Part shown: positions 37,681 through 46,994 of the stretch, piece by piece
How the letters are laid out: the number at the start of each line of letters is the position of its first letter
Position numbering within the stretch: the stretch's first letter is position 1
Notes under the pieces: model-generated
Seen by the model: the letters and a program-made list of their open reading frames with translations, nothing else
Database searches by the model: none
What the model was told of the DNA's origin: nothing
Program-made: the position numbers and the translations under genes
NCBI GenBank assembly: GCA_964393605.1
Contig: CAYMUL010000019.1
Coordinates: 1-64,000 of the forward strand
From: CAYMUL01 sp964393605
GTDB taxonomy: Bacteria; Bacteroidota; Ignavibacteria; Ignavibacteriales; Ignavibacteriaceae
DNA length: 64,000 nucleotides
Direction: 5' to 3'

Positions 37681-38250
37681 ATGAGTAACCAATTTTTAGA
37701 TTACCTCTTACGAATCCGGCTTCCAATTACAATTTTTGTCGCATTACTAACCTTTACAATAACTTATTTCATTTCGCGCCCCGAACGCGATGGAGTAGGT
37801 TATCAGCCGGACCAACCGATTGCGTTTTCACATAAACTTCATGCCGGGCAAATGAGCATCGACTGCCAATATTGTCATTCCGGTGTTGAGAAATCCCGTC
37901 ATGCACAAATTCCTCCTGCCGCTACTTGTATGAATTGCCACTCAATAGCAAGAACTGACAGACCGGAAATTGTGAAACTTACACAATATTATAAATCCAA
38001 CAAGCCTATTCCCTGGCAAAGAATCCATAAAGTTCCCGACTATGCATACTTCAACCACAGCGTTCACGTGAATAAAAATATTCAGTGCGAAAGTTGTCAC
38101 GGCGATGTTGCCGCAATGGATAAAATTGCACAGGTAAATAGCTTCACAATGGCTGATTGCCTCTCGTGTCATCGCAATGCACAGCAACGCTTGCCCTATA
38201 TTCAGAATGTAAAAAACGGTCCCGACTATTGTTGGGCTTGTCATCGTTAA
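37681..38250 (+). CDS. actA: Alternative complex III subunit ActA (pentaheme cytochrome c)
   Basis: Electron-transfer subunit of the quinol:cytochrome c/acceptor oxidoreductase ACIII, 189 residues. One N-terminal membrane anchor (LPITIFVALLTFTITYF) and five CxxCH heme motifs (CQYCH, CMNCH, CESCH, CLSCH, CWACH) in the order and spacing of the ActA pentaheme. Further histidines (SHKLHAG, NHSVHVNKN) give the sixth ligands. First of the act genes; actB starts 196 bases after its stop, with a small gene between. The heme count and neighbours make this secure. Confidence 0.95.
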   Translation: MSNQFLDYLLRIRLPITIFVALLTFTITYFISRPERDGVGYQPDQPIAFSHKLHAGQMSIDCQYCHSGVEKSRHAQIPPAATCMNCHSIARTDRPEIVKLTQYYKSNKPIPWQRIHKVPDYAYFNHSVHVNKNIQCESCHGDVAAMDKIAQVNSFTMADCLSCHRNAQQRLPYIQNVKNGPDYCWACHR

Positions 38251-38276
38251 TTAGAGTTAGTGAGAGTTTTGAAATT

Positions 38277-38453
38277 ATGAAAATAAACAGAAAAAAATTT
38301 TTTGCATCAATTGGAGCAGGGATTGCGGGGATATTCTTATTCAAGAGTAGTGCCGCCGGAAAAGCTTTTGCACAAATTTCTAAAAAGAAATTGACCGCGA
38401 ATCCGAATCCGCTTGCAGTAAAAAGAGAAAAATCCAGAGTGAATAATGGCTAA
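38277..38453 (+). CDS. Small protein between actA and actB
   Basis: 58 residues, starting MKINRKKFFASIGAGIAGIFLF, with an N-terminal Lys-rich stretch, a hydrophobic segment and an AFAQ end that looks like a signal or anchor. A longer frame upstream runs into actA and has no merit. The last base pairs overlap the actB ATG (ATGGCTAA). The N-terminus has a RKKF core like a weak Tat signal but lacks a full RR motif. Unknown function; could be a small ACIII-associated protein. Confidence 0.55.
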   Translation: MKINRKKFFASIGAGIAGIFLFKSSAAGKAFAQISKKKLTANPNPLAVKREKSRVNNG

Positions 38454-41400
38454 AGAGAATTTGGAAAACATTAATAATAAAGAAACAGAATTGAAACAAG
38501 ACGTCAACTATTGGCGCAGTTTTGAAGATTTGTATCGTTCGGAAAATTTCATCGAAAATTCTCACCATGAATTTGGTAAAGAAGTTAAAAACGAATTCGA
38601 ATTGAGCGACGATAAAAATTCCTTATCGAGACGAAAATTTTTAGCACTTGTCGGAGCTTCTGCCGCGCTTGCCGGTGCCGGTTGTGCTGATTTCAGAGAT
38701 AAAGGAAAAATCCTCCCATACACAAATAAGCCTGAAGAAGTTGTGCTTGGCAAACCCGTTTATTATGCTTCAATCTGTACCGCGTGCGAAGAAAATTGCG
38801 GTGTGTTAATTAAGACGAGAGAAGGAAGACCGATAAAAGTTGACGGCAATCCCGATCATCCTGTAAGCAAAGGAAAAATTTGTGGCAAAGGTCAAGCGGA
38901 AATTTTAAATCTTTACGATCCCGCTCGCTATTCCGAACCGTTGTTAAAAAAGGGAAACGATTACAAAAAGATTACATGGAAAGAAGCCGACGAAGCCGTT
39001 AAACTTGCTTTATTAAGTAACGGTGATAAAGAAATTGCAATTGTTACTCACACTGTAACATCACCGAGCGCATTCAAACTTCTCTCCGAATTAAAAACAA
39101 AATATCCTCAAGTTCAATTTTATCATTACGAATTATTCGACGATAAAAATAAATCTGCCGCATTTGAAAAATGTTACGGCACAACGGTAGCGCCCAATAT
39201 TCAATGGGATAAAGCGGATGTAATTGTAAGTTTTGAACATGACTTCCTCGGTGTAGAAGGAAATAGAGTTGAGAACAATCGCCTCTACTCTTCACGCAGA
39301 GATGTGAACAACTTAAATAATTTTAACAGAATGTATGTTGTGGAAGGAAATCTTTCACTCACCGGTTCAAACGCCGATTACCGTTTGAGAATAAAAACAG
39401 AATTTCAAATTGAAGTCGTGTACGCATTGCTGAATGATTTCATCAACAAGCGCGGCGCCGTTTCACCCGCTAACGGTAATCTATCGGGATTCATTTCCAA
39501 CTTCACATATGAAAAAGTTGCGCAGAATTTTGGACTCGATAAATCTACATTAAAATATTTAGCGGATGATTTATGGAAGTCGAAAGGGAAAGCAATAGTT
39601 TCCGCCGGACGCGCACATGATGTTTCGATGCACACTGCCGTAAATCTTTTAAATGAAGTTCTCGGAAATACTTCATTATACAATTTTACAAATCAGCCAT
39701 TGCACTCCTATTCGAGCATGAATGATTTCAAAGATTTAGTTTCGAAAATGAGAAGCAAAAGAGTCGGCATTGTTGTTCATTTTGATTCTAATCCTGTTTA
39801 TCATCTACCGAAAGATCTTGGTTACACGGAAGCACTGAACAACGTTGGTAATGTAATTTCGTTAGCAACGATGCAGAATGAATCAACTACTTTAAGCAAT
39901 TTGATTCTACCGATTAACCACGGATTTGAATCATGGGGCGATGCAAAAACAAGAAGCGGATTTTATGCACTACAACAGCCGGTAATCGCTCCGCTTTATA
40001 GAACGCGGCAGAAAGAAGCGATTATACTTTCCTGGCTTTCCTCCGAGCAATTGGAAGATGCAAATCTTTCCTACTATGAATATGTAATCGCGAATTGGAA
40101 GAATAATATTTATCCAACTCTTCAAAGTTCATTAGGATTTGAAAAATTCTGGACTCTCGCGCTGCACGATGGAGTTGTGCAAACAAAAGAAAATTCAACA
40201 AACAATTTCTCATTCAATGCAAGTGCTTTGTACGATTTAAAAGCCGCCGCAAAGAAGAATGAAAAATTTAGTCTTCAGTTAGTAGAAAGTTTTGTTCTCG
40301 GCGATGGAAGATTCGCCAATAACGGTTGGCTTCAAGAATTGGCGCATCCTATTTCCAAAGTAACATGGGATAATTACGCGGCAATTTCTTACAATTCATC
40401 TAAAAGTCTTAACGTGAAGAACGACGATTTGGTAGAAGTAACTGTGAACAATACAAAACTTACTTTGCCTGTGCTTGTCCAGCCGGGATTAGCCGATGGA
40501 CTAATTGCAATCGAACTCGGCTATGGAAGAACAAACTCTCCGGTTGTTGCAAATGAAGTTGGCGTGAATGCAAATCAGTTTTTGACTTCGAATAATTCTT
40601 ATTCTCACTATTATTTTCAGAATGCCGAAATCTCTAAAGTAGAGGGAGCTTATAAGTTAGCTACAACTCAAGATCATCATATTTTTGATCAAGAAAATCT
40701 TAAAGACATTCATTTGGTTAGAGAGATTATCCGCGAAGGAACAATTTCACAATACAAAAAAGATCCGGAGTTCATCGCTCATCATAAATTTAATGCCGAG
40801 AATATGTATCATGAATATGAATACAAAGAGGCAAAATGGGCAATGGCAATTGATCTTAACAAATGCACCGGTTGCAGTGAATGTGTAATTGCTTGTAATG
40901 CAGAGAATAATATTCCCGTCATCGGGCGCGATCAAGTTTTGAAGTCTCGTGAAATGCAATGGCTGAGGATTGACAGATACTATGCCGGTTCGCCTGAAAC
41001 TGCCGCAGTAAGTTATCAACCGATGCTTTGCCAACATTGCGATTTAGCGCCATGCGAAAAAGTTTGTCCGGTTGTAGCTACAACTCACAGCCCTGACGGT
41101 TTGAATCAAATGGTGTACAATCGTTGCGTCGGCACGAGATACTGCTCAAACAACTGCCCTTATAAAGTTAGAAGATATAACTTCTTTAACTTCAGGCATC
41201 ACTTCCGAAACGGTTTCCAACAGGAAGATTCATTTTCACTTTTGCACAACCCTGAAGTAACAGTTCGTTCGCGAGGTGTGATGGAAAAATGTACTTTCTG
41301 CATTCAACGAATAATGGAAGAAAGAGAAAACGCAACTCGCGAGGGAAGAAAACTTAACGGCGAAAATGTTACTACTGCATGTCAAGATTCTTGCGGTACT

Positions 41401-41556
41401 AACGCAATAAAATTCGGAGATATAAATAATCCCGATTCAGAAATAGTAAAATACAGAAATCATAAACTTGGATATTTCCTTTTAGAAGAGACAAATGTTA
41501 AACCTAATGTTACATATCTTGCAAAACTTAAAAACACTCAAGAGGAGGGAGTTTAA
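38446..41556 (+). CDS. actB: Alternative complex III subunit ActB (molybdopterin-like and Fe-S fused)
   Basis: 1036-residue periplasmic Fe-S subunit of ACIII. An internal SRRKFLALVGASAALAGAGC (about 62-81) is a Tat-type export segment with a lipobox-like end. About 100-760 is a molybdopterin-oxidoreductase-like domain; about 800-1036 is a ferredoxin-type domain with CTGCSECVIACN, CQHCDLAPCEKVC, CVGTRYCSNNC and CTFCIQ cysteine motifs. Unusually the first domain keeps Cys111, Cys114, Cys118 and Cys146 (C-x2-C-x3-C-x27-C), the [4Fe-4S] site of true molybdoenzymes, which the ActB proteins I know do not need. The gene overlaps its neighbours. Confidence 0.94.
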   Translation: MAKENLENINNKETELKQDVNYWRSFEDLYRSENFIENSHHEFGKEVKNEFELSDDKNSLSRRKFLALVGASAALAGAGCADFRDKGKILPYTNKPEEVVLGKPVYYASICTACEENCGVLIKTREGRPIKVDGNPDHPVSKGKICGKGQAEILNLYDPARYSEPLLKKGNDYKKITWKEADEAVKLALLSNGDKEIAIVTHTVTSPSAFKLLSELKTKYPQVQFYHYELFDDKNKSAAFEKCYGTTVAPNIQWDKADVIVSFEHDFLGVEGNRVENNRLYSSRRDVNNLNNFNRMYVVEGNLSLTGSNADYRLRIKTEFQIEVVYALLNDFINKRGAVSPANGNLSGFISNFTYEKVAQNFGLDKSTLKYLADDLWKSKGKAIVSAGRAHDVSMHTAVNLLNEVLGNTSLYNFTNQPLHSYSSMNDFKDLVSKMRSKRVGIVVHFDSNPVYHLPKDLGYTEALNNVGNVISLATMQNESTTLSNLILPINHGFESWGDAKTRSGFYALQQPVIAPLYRTRQKEAIILSWLSSEQLEDANLSYYEYVIANWKNNIYPTLQSSLGFEKFWTLALHDGVVQTKENSTNNFSFNASALYDLKAAAKKNEKFSLQLVESFVLGDGRFANNGWLQELAHPISKVTWDNYAAISYNSSKSLNVKNDDLVEVTVNNTKLTLPVLVQPGLADGLIAIELGYGRTNSPVVANEVGVNANQFLTSNNSYSHYYFQNAEISKVEGAYKLATTQDHHIFDQENLKDIHLVREIIREGTISQYKKDPEFIAHHKFNAENMYHEYEYKEAKWAMAIDLNKCTGCSECVIACNAENNIPVIGRDQVLKSREMQWLRIDRYYAGSPETAAVSYQPMLCQHCDLAPCEKVCPVVATTHSPDGLNQMVYNRCVGTRYCSNNCPYKVRRYNFFNFRHHFRNGFQQEDSFSLLHNPEVTVRSRGVMEKCTFCIQRIMEERENATREGRKLNGENVTTACQDSCGTNAIKFGDINNPDSEIVKYRNHKLGYFLLEETNVKPNVTYLAKLKNTQEEGV

Positions 41557-42926
41557 TGAATTTAGATTATTCACATGAACTTCCCGTAGTTGAAGGGCGA
41601 TTAACTGTTCAACAGATACAAGAATTAATCGCTACTCCGCTTGATTCTAAACCCGATAAAAAATTTTATATGGCTTTAAGCGCAACTTTAACTTTGTTGT
41701 TAATTGGTGCGACCTGTTTAGCAATCACTTTTTATCATGGTATCGGAATGTGGGGAAACAACCAGCCTGTCGGTTGGGCTTTCGGTATTGTCAACTTCGT
41801 TTTCTGGGTTGGTATCGGTCATGCCGGTACTTTGATCTCTGCAATTCTTTATCTGTTCAGACAAAAATGGAGAACGGGTATTGCTCGATTTGCAGAAGCG
41901 ATGACAATTTTTGCGGTGATATGCGCGGCAATTTTCCCGATTATTCACACAGGTCGCCCATGGCTCGGCGGTTATTTGTTACCATATCCTAACCAACATG
42001 CGCTTTGGGTGAATTTCACTTCGCCATTGATTTGGGACGTCTTCGCCGTGTCAACATACTTTACAGTTTCATTAGTTTTCTGGTATGTGGGATTGATACC
42101 CGATTTCGGTGTGTTGAGAGATCGAACTTCATCGAAATTAAAAAAAGTTATCTATTCTATTTTTTCATTGGGATGGAGAAACTCAAACCGCCACTGGCAG
42201 CATTATGAAAAAGCTTACATGTTACTTGCAGGCTTCGCTACACCTCTCGTTCTTTCTGTTCATACAATTGTGAGTTTCGACTTTGCCGTTTCAATAATGC
42301 CGGGATGGCACACAACAATTTTTCCGCCATACTTTGTAGCGGGTGCAGTCTTTTCAGGTTTTGCAATGGTTGTTACCGTTTTGGTTTTTGTAAGGAAGAT
42401 TTTTGATCTTGAACATATAATTACGGTTAACACTCTCGAACGGATGAATAAAATTATGATGTCAACCGGTTTGATGGTTGGATACGCATATGCAATGGAA
42501 TTTTTTATTGCGTGGTACAGCGGCAATCCTTTTGAATCATTCGTATTTATAAATAGAGCATTCGGACCTTACGCTTGGGCATATTGGATAATGGTTTCAT
42601 GCAACGTTATAACTCCGCAGTTGTTCTGGATACGCAAATTCAGACGCTCGGTGCCGGTGATGTTTGTTATTGCTATTTTTGTTAATATCGGTATGTGGTT
42701 CGAAAGATTTGTAATTACAGTTACTTCACTTCATAGAGATTATCTGCCATCGAGTTGGGGATATTTTTCACCTACAATGTATGATATTGGAATTTTAATG
42801 GGAAGTTTCGGTTTATTTTTTACGCTCGTAATTTTATTTACAAAAGCACTGCCGGTTGTTTCAATAGCAGAAGTCAGAGCGGTTGCAGACGGCGCGCAGC
42901 CTTCGCATCATGGAGGTGATCACTAA
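41556..42926 (+). CDS. actC: Alternative complex III subunit ActC (NrfD-like quinol-binding membrane protein)
   Basis: 456-residue polytopic membrane protein of the NrfD/PsrC family, with about 10 transmembrane segments. It is the quinol-binding side of ACIII, next to ActB. The sequence shows GHAGTLISAILYLF, RPWLGGYLLPYPNQ and PLVLSVHTIVSFDFAVSIMPGWHTTIFPPYF, all typical of ActC. A strong Shine-Dalgarno (GAGGAGGG) lies within the actB end and the start codon overlaps the actB stop by one base. The C-terminus (GAQPSHHGGDH) is histidine-rich. Confidence 0.95.
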   Translation: MNLDYSHELPVVEGRLTVQQIQELIATPLDSKPDKKFYMALSATLTLLLIGATCLAITFYHGIGMWGNNQPVGWAFGIVNFVFWVGIGHAGTLISAILYLFRQKWRTGIARFAEAMTIFAVICAAIFPIIHTGRPWLGGYLLPYPNQHALWVNFTSPLIWDVFAVSTYFTVSLVFWYVGLIPDFGVLRDRTSSKLKKVIYSIFSLGWRNSNRHWQHYEKAYMLLAGFATPLVLSVHTIVSFDFAVSIMPGWHTTIFPPYFVAGAVFSGFAMVVTVLVFVRKIFDLEHIITVNTLERMNKIMMSTGLMVGYAYAMEFFIAWYSGNPFESFVFINRAFGPYAWAYWIMVSCNVITPQLFWIRKFRRSVPVMFVIAIFVNIGMWFERFVITVTSLHRDYLPSSWGYFSPTMYDIGILMGSFGLFFTLVILFTKALPVVSIAEVRAVADGAQPSHHGGDH

Positions 42927-44080
42927 TGAAAAGATCTGATAACTTATTCGGCGTTGTTGCGGTTTTCAATACACCTGACGAAATAATTTCTGCCGCAAAA
43001 AAAACAGCAGATTCAAAATTCAAAAAATTTGATGTACACACTCCGTACCCTGTTCACGGTATGGATGCCGCAATGAAAATGAAGCCATCTAAACTTGGTA
43101 TGGTTACTTTGTTCTTCGGATTGAGCGGTACGGTACTCGCATTACTTTTAACTTACTGGACAATGTCAATCGATTATCCGATGATCATTGGCGGAAAACC
43201 ATTTTTTGCTTTTCCTGCATTCATTCCTGTTGCATTCGAAGTTACAGTTTTGTTTGCTACACTCGCAACAATAATTGGCATGTTGACTTTCTTCTTTTAT
43301 TATCCCGATAATAGTTACCCGTTGCATGATACTTTCTACTCAAGCGCGGTATCTGACGGAAAGTTCGGCGTCTGTATTGAAGCTGATAGCGATGATTTCA
43401 ATGCTGATGAAGCAACAGAGTTTTTGATATCAATTCACGGCAACTCGGTTGCGAGTATATATTATCCGGTAAAAGAATCACACAAAGTATTTGAGCCAAG
43501 ATTTTTAATGTTTCTCGGTGCTGTTGCAATTCTTGTAGCCGGAGGAACTTATTTTACTCTTAATAAATTATTGTACATGGATCCGTTGAATTGGATGATG
43601 GAGCAGAATAAAATTACAGCTCAAAAACCTTCTTCATTCTTTACTGATTATTCAGGATTGAGAATGCCGGTGAACGGAACAGTTGCAAGAAATTATATTA
43701 CATACGAATACAAGGGGCTACCGGAACCAACAACTCCGCTGACGAATCCACTCCCTGTAACAAAAGAATCATTGGCACTCGGGAAGAAGAAGTTTGATAT
43801 TTTCTGTTCGCCCTGTCATGGTTATTATGGTGAAGGAGATGGAAGATTGCGCGGGCAATTCCCTCAACCGCCAAGTTTGCTTTCCACTAAAGTTAGAGAT
43901 TGGAAAGATGGAAATATTTATCACGTCATAACTAACGGACAAAATGTAATGGCGTCTTACGCTACTCAGTTAAACGAAAATGAAAGATGGGCAATTGTTA
44001 ATTACATCAGAGCTATTCAATTGGCAAAAGGCGCATCGAGCGAACTTGTTAATCAAGTTAAGCAGGGAGGAGTAAAATAA
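42926..44080 (+). CDS. actDE: Fused ActD-ActE of alternative complex III
   Basis: 384 residues containing two ACIII subunits. The N-terminal part (1-180) is ActD/DUF3341 (GVVAVFNTPDEIISAAKK, two membrane segments near 55-125, DTFYSS). The C-terminal part (about 195-384) is an ActE-type monoheme cytochrome c with one more anchor (FLMFLGAVAILVAGG) and the heme motif CSPCH at 294-298, plus a YATQLNENERWAIVNYIRAIQ end. In most bacteria I know these are two genes. The frame is uninterrupted at the junction, so it is a true fusion in this sequence. A strong SD (GGAGGTGAT) lies in the actC end. Confidence 0.92.
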   Translation: MKRSDNLFGVVAVFNTPDEIISAAKKTADSKFKKFDVHTPYPVHGMDAAMKMKPSKLGMVTLFFGLSGTVLALLLTYWTMSIDYPMIIGGKPFFAFPAFIPVAFEVTVLFATLATIIGMLTFFFYYPDNSYPLHDTFYSSAVSDGKFGVCIEADSDDFNADEATEFLISIHGNSVASIYYPVKESHKVFEPRFLMFLGAVAILVAGGTYFTLNKLLYMDPLNWMMEQNKITAQKPSSFFTDYSGLRMPVNGTVARNYITYEYKGLPEPTTPLTNPLPVTKESLALGKKKFDIFCSPCHGYYGEGDGRLRGQFPQPPSLLSTKVRDWKDGNIYHVITNGQNVMASYATQLNENERWAIVNYIRAIQLAKGASSELVNQVKQGGVK

Positions 44081-45267
44081 TGTCGCACTCATCCGTATTT
44101 ACAAATAAACCATTACCAAAAAGTTTGGTCCGATTAGGAATTACTGTTTTTCTTGTTGGATTGGTTATAGGTTTGGTAGGATTATTCGCCGATAGCCACA
44201 AAGCTGTCTTCAGTTATCTTGTTGCATTTGTATTCTTTCTTTCTATTGCAATTGGTGCGTTACTACTAATTGCTATTGAATACGTAACCGGTGCCGATTG
44301 GAGCGTACCAATTCGAAGAATTGTAGAATTTATTGCCGGAGCTACACCTTATTTGATTTTGCTTGCGATCCCTCTTCTACTAAACATGGGAACGTTGTTT
44401 CATTGGAGTCATTCGGAAGCTGTTGAAGCAGATAAAATCCTTACAGGGAAAGAACCGTATTTGAACGTAACATTTTTTATCATCCGCGTTGTTTTCTGTT
44501 TTGGAATTTGGTCGCTCTTCTATTTTATATTTTCAAATAATTCTCAAAGACAGGATGCAACTAAAGATCAGCTATTGACAAAGAAGAATAGAAAGTACTC
44601 GGCTATTTTTATTCCCGTGTTTGCGCTTACTGCAACGATGGCATCAATCGATTGGCTGATGTCACTTGAGCCGCATTGGTTCTCCACAATTTTTGGAGTT
44701 TATTTCTTCTCCGGTTCGCTTTTAGCCGGATTAGCAGTAACTACTATTGCAACTATAATCTTGCGCGAAAAAGGTTATCTCCATCCGAAAATGAATAATG
44801 ATCATTATTATAGTTTGGGTGCGTTGATGTTCGGATTTATAAATTTCTGGGCATACATTGCGTTCTCACAATACTTGTTGATTTGGTATGCAAATCTTCC
44901 TGAAGAAACATTTTGGTTTTTAGATAGATGGCAAAACGTTTGGGCAATCGTATCTCTTCTATTGATTATTGTGCATTTTGTTGTTCCTTATGCGTTGCTA
45001 CTTTCACAACCGGCGAAGATGGACCCGAAGAGATTGAAGTTTGCTTCAATCTGGATTCTCGTTGCCCACTTTGTTGATCTTTATTGGATTGCAATGCCGC
45101 AATATCATGCTGAGGATGTAAATCTTCTTGGATATCTTGCAGACATTGGCTTCCCGATCGCGATGATCGGTTTATATATTTTAATTTTCTATTATACCGG
45201 AAGGAATAAAAATATTATTCCGGTGGGCGATCCGAAACTTGAACGAGGATTAAATTTTAGATTATAA
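44080..45267 (+). CDS. actF: Alternative complex III subunit ActF (NrfD-like)
   Basis: 395-residue polytopic membrane protein paralogous to ActC, with about 10 membrane segments. Motifs include ATPYLILLAIPLLLNMG, FHWSHSEAVEADKI and SIDWLMSLEPHWFSTIFGVYFFSG. In ACIII it lies on the opposite side of the complex to ActC and may form a proton path. Strong SD GGGAGGAG before the start; start overlaps the actDE stop by one base; next gene is 3 bases on. Confidence 0.94.
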   Translation: MSHSSVFTNKPLPKSLVRLGITVFLVGLVIGLVGLFADSHKAVFSYLVAFVFFLSIAIGALLLIAIEYVTGADWSVPIRRIVEFIAGATPYLILLAIPLLLNMGTLFHWSHSEAVEADKILTGKEPYLNVTFFIIRVVFCFGIWSLFYFIFSNNSQRQDATKDQLLTKKNRKYSAIFIPVFALTATMASIDWLMSLEPHWFSTIFGVYFFSGSLLAGLAVTTIATIILREKGYLHPKMNNDHYYSLGALMFGFINFWAYIAFSQYLLIWYANLPEETFWFLDRWQNVWAIVSLLLIIVHFVVPYALLLSQPAKMDPKRLKFASIWILVAHFVDLYWIAMPQYHAEDVNLLGYLADIGFPIAMIGLYILIFYYTGRNKNIIPVGDPKLERGLNFRL

Positions 45268-45270
45268 ATT

Positions 45271-46194
45271 ATGAACGAATACAAAGTAAGATTTTTGAAG
45301 TTGATTAAGAATCCGCTGTTGCCGATTTCGAGTACATATCCTTATGTGCTTGGAGTTTTGGTAATCATCGGATACTATTATATGAAAAACTCAGGCACAG
45401 CTTTTCAAACAACACTTGAACCATCTTTAATTGAAAAACAACTGCCGCAGGAACTTGAAATTCAAGAACCAAAAGTATTAGCGGCGGTTACCCCTGAAAT
45501 GATTCGCACCGGTTCACCGGAGATGATTGACAAGGGGAAGCAGAGTTTTCAAACGGTTTGCGCTTCATGTCACGGTGCGGAAGGTAAAGGTGATGGAGTT
45601 GCCGGCACTGCTTTGAATCCGAAACCAAGAAATTTTTCTGCAGAAGATGGTTGGAAAAACGGAAGGAAGATTACTGATCTCTACCGCACTTTACAAAAGG
45701 GTTTGATTCAAACCGGAATGCCCGGCTACGATTATATGCCCGTTGATGAACGGCTCGGCATCATTCATTTCATCACTAAAAATTTCATGACTAATCTTCC
45801 GACAACGACGGAAGAAGATTTTGCCGCACTCGATGCAGAGTTTAATTTATCAAAAGGCGTGGAGCAACCGGGACAAATTCCAATCGCTTCCGCTTTTATC
45901 CTTCTTGAAAAAAGTAATGATTCATTAAATCAGAAACTTGCTTCAATCCAAAATAAAATTGATTCCGAGCGAACAACCGTTTCTTCGGCGCAACTTTTTT
46001 GCGATGTTGCACTAAATATTAATTCAGCAACATCACTTTTACTTCGCAACGAGAGTTGGAAAAATTCTCCGAATGATTTTTTAAATACAATTCAAAACAA
46101 CATTATTAATAACGGTTTCAGTTCTAAAGTTTATAAAATAAGTGAAGGGGAATTAACGAGCTTATTTAATTACTTAAAAACGCTATACCTATGA
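45271..46194 (+). CDS. Membrane-anchored monoheme cytochrome c
   Basis: 307 residues, one N-terminal anchor (TYPYVLGVLVIIGYYYM) and a class I-type cytochrome c domain: CASCH at 97-101, GAEGKGDGVAG, and a distal Met in TGMPGYDYMP. The C-terminal 100 residues carry no recognised domain. Its place between ActF and the SCO and oxidase genes suggests it carries electrons from ActA/ActE to the oxidase. The stop overlaps the next ATG (ATGA). Confidence 0.87.
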   Translation: MNEYKVRFLKLIKNPLLPISSTYPYVLGVLVIIGYYYMKNSGTAFQTTLEPSLIEKQLPQELEIQEPKVLAAVTPEMIRTGSPEMIDKGKQSFQTVCASCHGAEGKGDGVAGTALNPKPRNFSAEDGWKNGRKITDLYRTLQKGLIQTGMPGYDYMPVDERLGIIHFITKNFMTNLPTTTEEDFAALDAEFNLSKGVEQPGQIPIASAFILLEKSNDSLNQKLASIQNKIDSERTTVSSAQLFCDVALNINSATSLLLRNESWKNSPNDFLNTIQNNIINNGFSSKVYKISEGELTSLFNYLKTLYL

Positions 46195-46988
46195 AAAAAC
46201 TGATGCAAGCAATTTTTCTGCTTGCAGTCGTAACGAATCTTAATTTCGCTGCCGATCAAAAGCAGAAAATAGAAGTAGGAATCGACGAGAAACTCGGACA
46301 GAAAATTCCTTCTCACCTCACTTTTACCGATGAATACGGTAGACCAACATCCTTAAAAAATATACTTGATAAACCGACAATTTTTCTTTTCGTCTATTAC
46401 GAATGTCCCGGCATCTGCACGCCGTTAATGACAGAGTTAGCCGAAGAAATTAATCGCGTTGATTTAATCCCGGGAAAGGATTATCAAATCATCAGCGTAT
46501 CGATTGACTCCGGCGAGACTGCCGAACTTGCGCTGAAGAAAAAGAAAAATTATTTGAACATCATTAAGAAAAATTTCCCCGATGATGCGTGGAAATTCTT
46601 AACCGGAAATTCAAATTCTATTTTGACTTTAACCGATGCTGCCGGATTTTACTTCAAACAGGAAGAAGATGATTTTATTCACGGCGGTGCTTTGATTTTT
46701 GTTTCCAAATCTGGAGTTATCACAAGATATCTTCTCGGTACAAGTTTTCTTCCGTTCGATATTAAGATGGCGTTGATTGAGACTGCCGATGAAAGAGTTA
46801 CGCCAACTATTTCGAAGATGCTTAAATTTTGTTTCAGCTACGATCCTGAAGGAAGAAAATACACGGCTAATCTGACAAGAATTTTCGGTATTAGCTCATT
46901 TATTTTAATTGTCGGTTTGATTCTTTTCTTATCTTTCCGACCAAAGAAAAAATTAGAAAAAACTTTAACGAATAAAGAAGGCGATTGA
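46191..46988 (+). CDS. SCO1/SenC-family copper chaperone
   Basis: 265-residue exported thioredoxin-fold protein that delivers copper to the CuA centre of cytochrome oxidase. Signal peptide (MKKLMQAIFLLAVVTNLNFA), the metal-binding CPGIC (C-x3-C) followed by TPLMTELA, and the later His in FIHGGALIFVS complete the SCO site. An extra C-terminal membrane segment (ISSFILIVGLILFLSF) would anchor it. It overlaps the cytochrome c gene before it and is six bases from the oxidase subunit I gene. Confidence 0.94.
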   Translation: MKKLMQAIFLLAVVTNLNFAADQKQKIEVGIDEKLGQKIPSHLTFTDEYGRPTSLKNILDKPTIFLFVYYECPGICTPLMTELAEEINRVDLIPGKDYQIISVSIDSGETAELALKKKKNYLNIIKKNFPDDAWKFLTGNSNSILTLTDAAGFYFKQEEDDFIHGGALIFVSKSGVITRYLLGTSFLPFDIKMALIETADERVTPTISKMLKFCFSYDPEGRKYTANLTRIFGISSFILIVGLILFLSFRPKKKLEKTLTNKEGD

Positions 46989-46994
46989 TTTATT

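Noticed and set aside
38157..38276. Upstream extension of the small protein between actA and actB
   Set aside because: It overlaps actA in another frame; the ATG at 38277 gives a plausible small exported protein.
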